Shown here in pieces: positions 5,378 to 5,398 of a stretch of DNA of 5,398 bases. Source of the DNA: a bacterium (GTDB lineage: Bacteria > SM23-31 > JAUVVT01); the NCBI GenBank assembly GCA_030616165.1, contig JAUWXV010000246.1:1-5398 (forward strand), read 5' to 3'. The translations under genes and the position numbers were made by a program. Within the stretch, counting starts at the first letter, position 1. Each line of letters starts with the position of its first letter. The notes below the pieces were generated by a model. That model saw nothing but the letters and a program-made list of their open reading frames with translations, was not told the DNA's origin and did no database searches.

Positions 5378-5398
5378 ATGAGCACAAATATGAATCGA
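5378..5398 (+). CDS. 5' end of a truncated gene, product unknown
   Basis: An ATG at 5378 begins the frame MSTNMNR, which is open to the window edge. AAAGAGGAG at 5358-5366 provides a Shine-Dalgarno sequence 11 bases upstream. A second in-frame ATG at 5390 is possible but is farther from that site. Only seven residues are visible, so no function can be given. The last residues (MNR) could be the beginning of a twin-arginine motif like those of the first two genes, but that is a guess. Confidence 0.55.

Noticed and set aside
1-5398. CRISPR array, tRNA, rRNA, insertion sequence or transposase
   Set aside because: No regularly spaced repeats, cloverleaf-like sequence, terminal inverted repeats or transposase-like protein were found on either strand.

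Overview
The window is AT-rich bacterial DNA with every recognisable gene on the + strand. Three full-length genes encode enzymes with export signals: a TIM-barrel sugar isomerase/epimerase-like protein with a Tat signal (207-1226), an enolase-superfamily protein with a Tat signal plus a lipobox (1321-2739), and a neutral-ceramidase-like hydrolase with a classical signal peptide (2960-4492; the start is moved to an internal ATG because the Shine-Dalgarno sequence overlaps the upstream one). A fourth gene begins at 5378 and runs off the right edge.

The gaps after the second and third genes are not empty. They hold three remnants of the C-terminal end of an outer-membrane beta-barrel protein resembling the PorV/UPF0164 family: copy A (2779-2860, frameshifted), copy B (4541-4735, one internal stop) and copy C (4883-5116, frame intact). 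All three are tails only. They share the core pattern ALRxGYK..YD, and B and C end in the terminal phenylalanine typical of outer-membrane barrels. No full-length PorV-like gene is visible here. This repeated occurrence of the same gene tail is the most unusual feature of the window.

Region by region: 1-206 is a leader with short inverted repeats, a candidate -10 box and a strong ribosome binding site. Genes 1 and 2 are 94 bases apart with no terminator between them and probably form one transcription unit. The 220-base gap 2740-2959 contains tail A and a short motif resembling a widely dispersed intergenic sequence (CTCTGC..CTCTGCG). The 885-base stretch 4493-5377 contains tail B, a T-rich tract, tail C, a strong intrinsic terminator (5160-5207), and then a candidate promoter and ribosome binding site for the next gene.

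Organism (inference): PorV-like barrels, many exported TIM-barrel and enolase-type enzymes, and ceramidase-domain proteins together suggest an uncultivated or environmental Gram-negative lineage of the Fibrobacterota-Chlorobiota-Bacteroidota neighbourhood (for example KSB1, Marinimicrobia, Latescibacterota or Cloacimonadota-like). The sequence alone does not fix the phylum. The enzymes look like an exported set for processing sugar- or acid-containing molecules and an amide- or ester-linked substrate, but none of the substrates can be read from the sequence.
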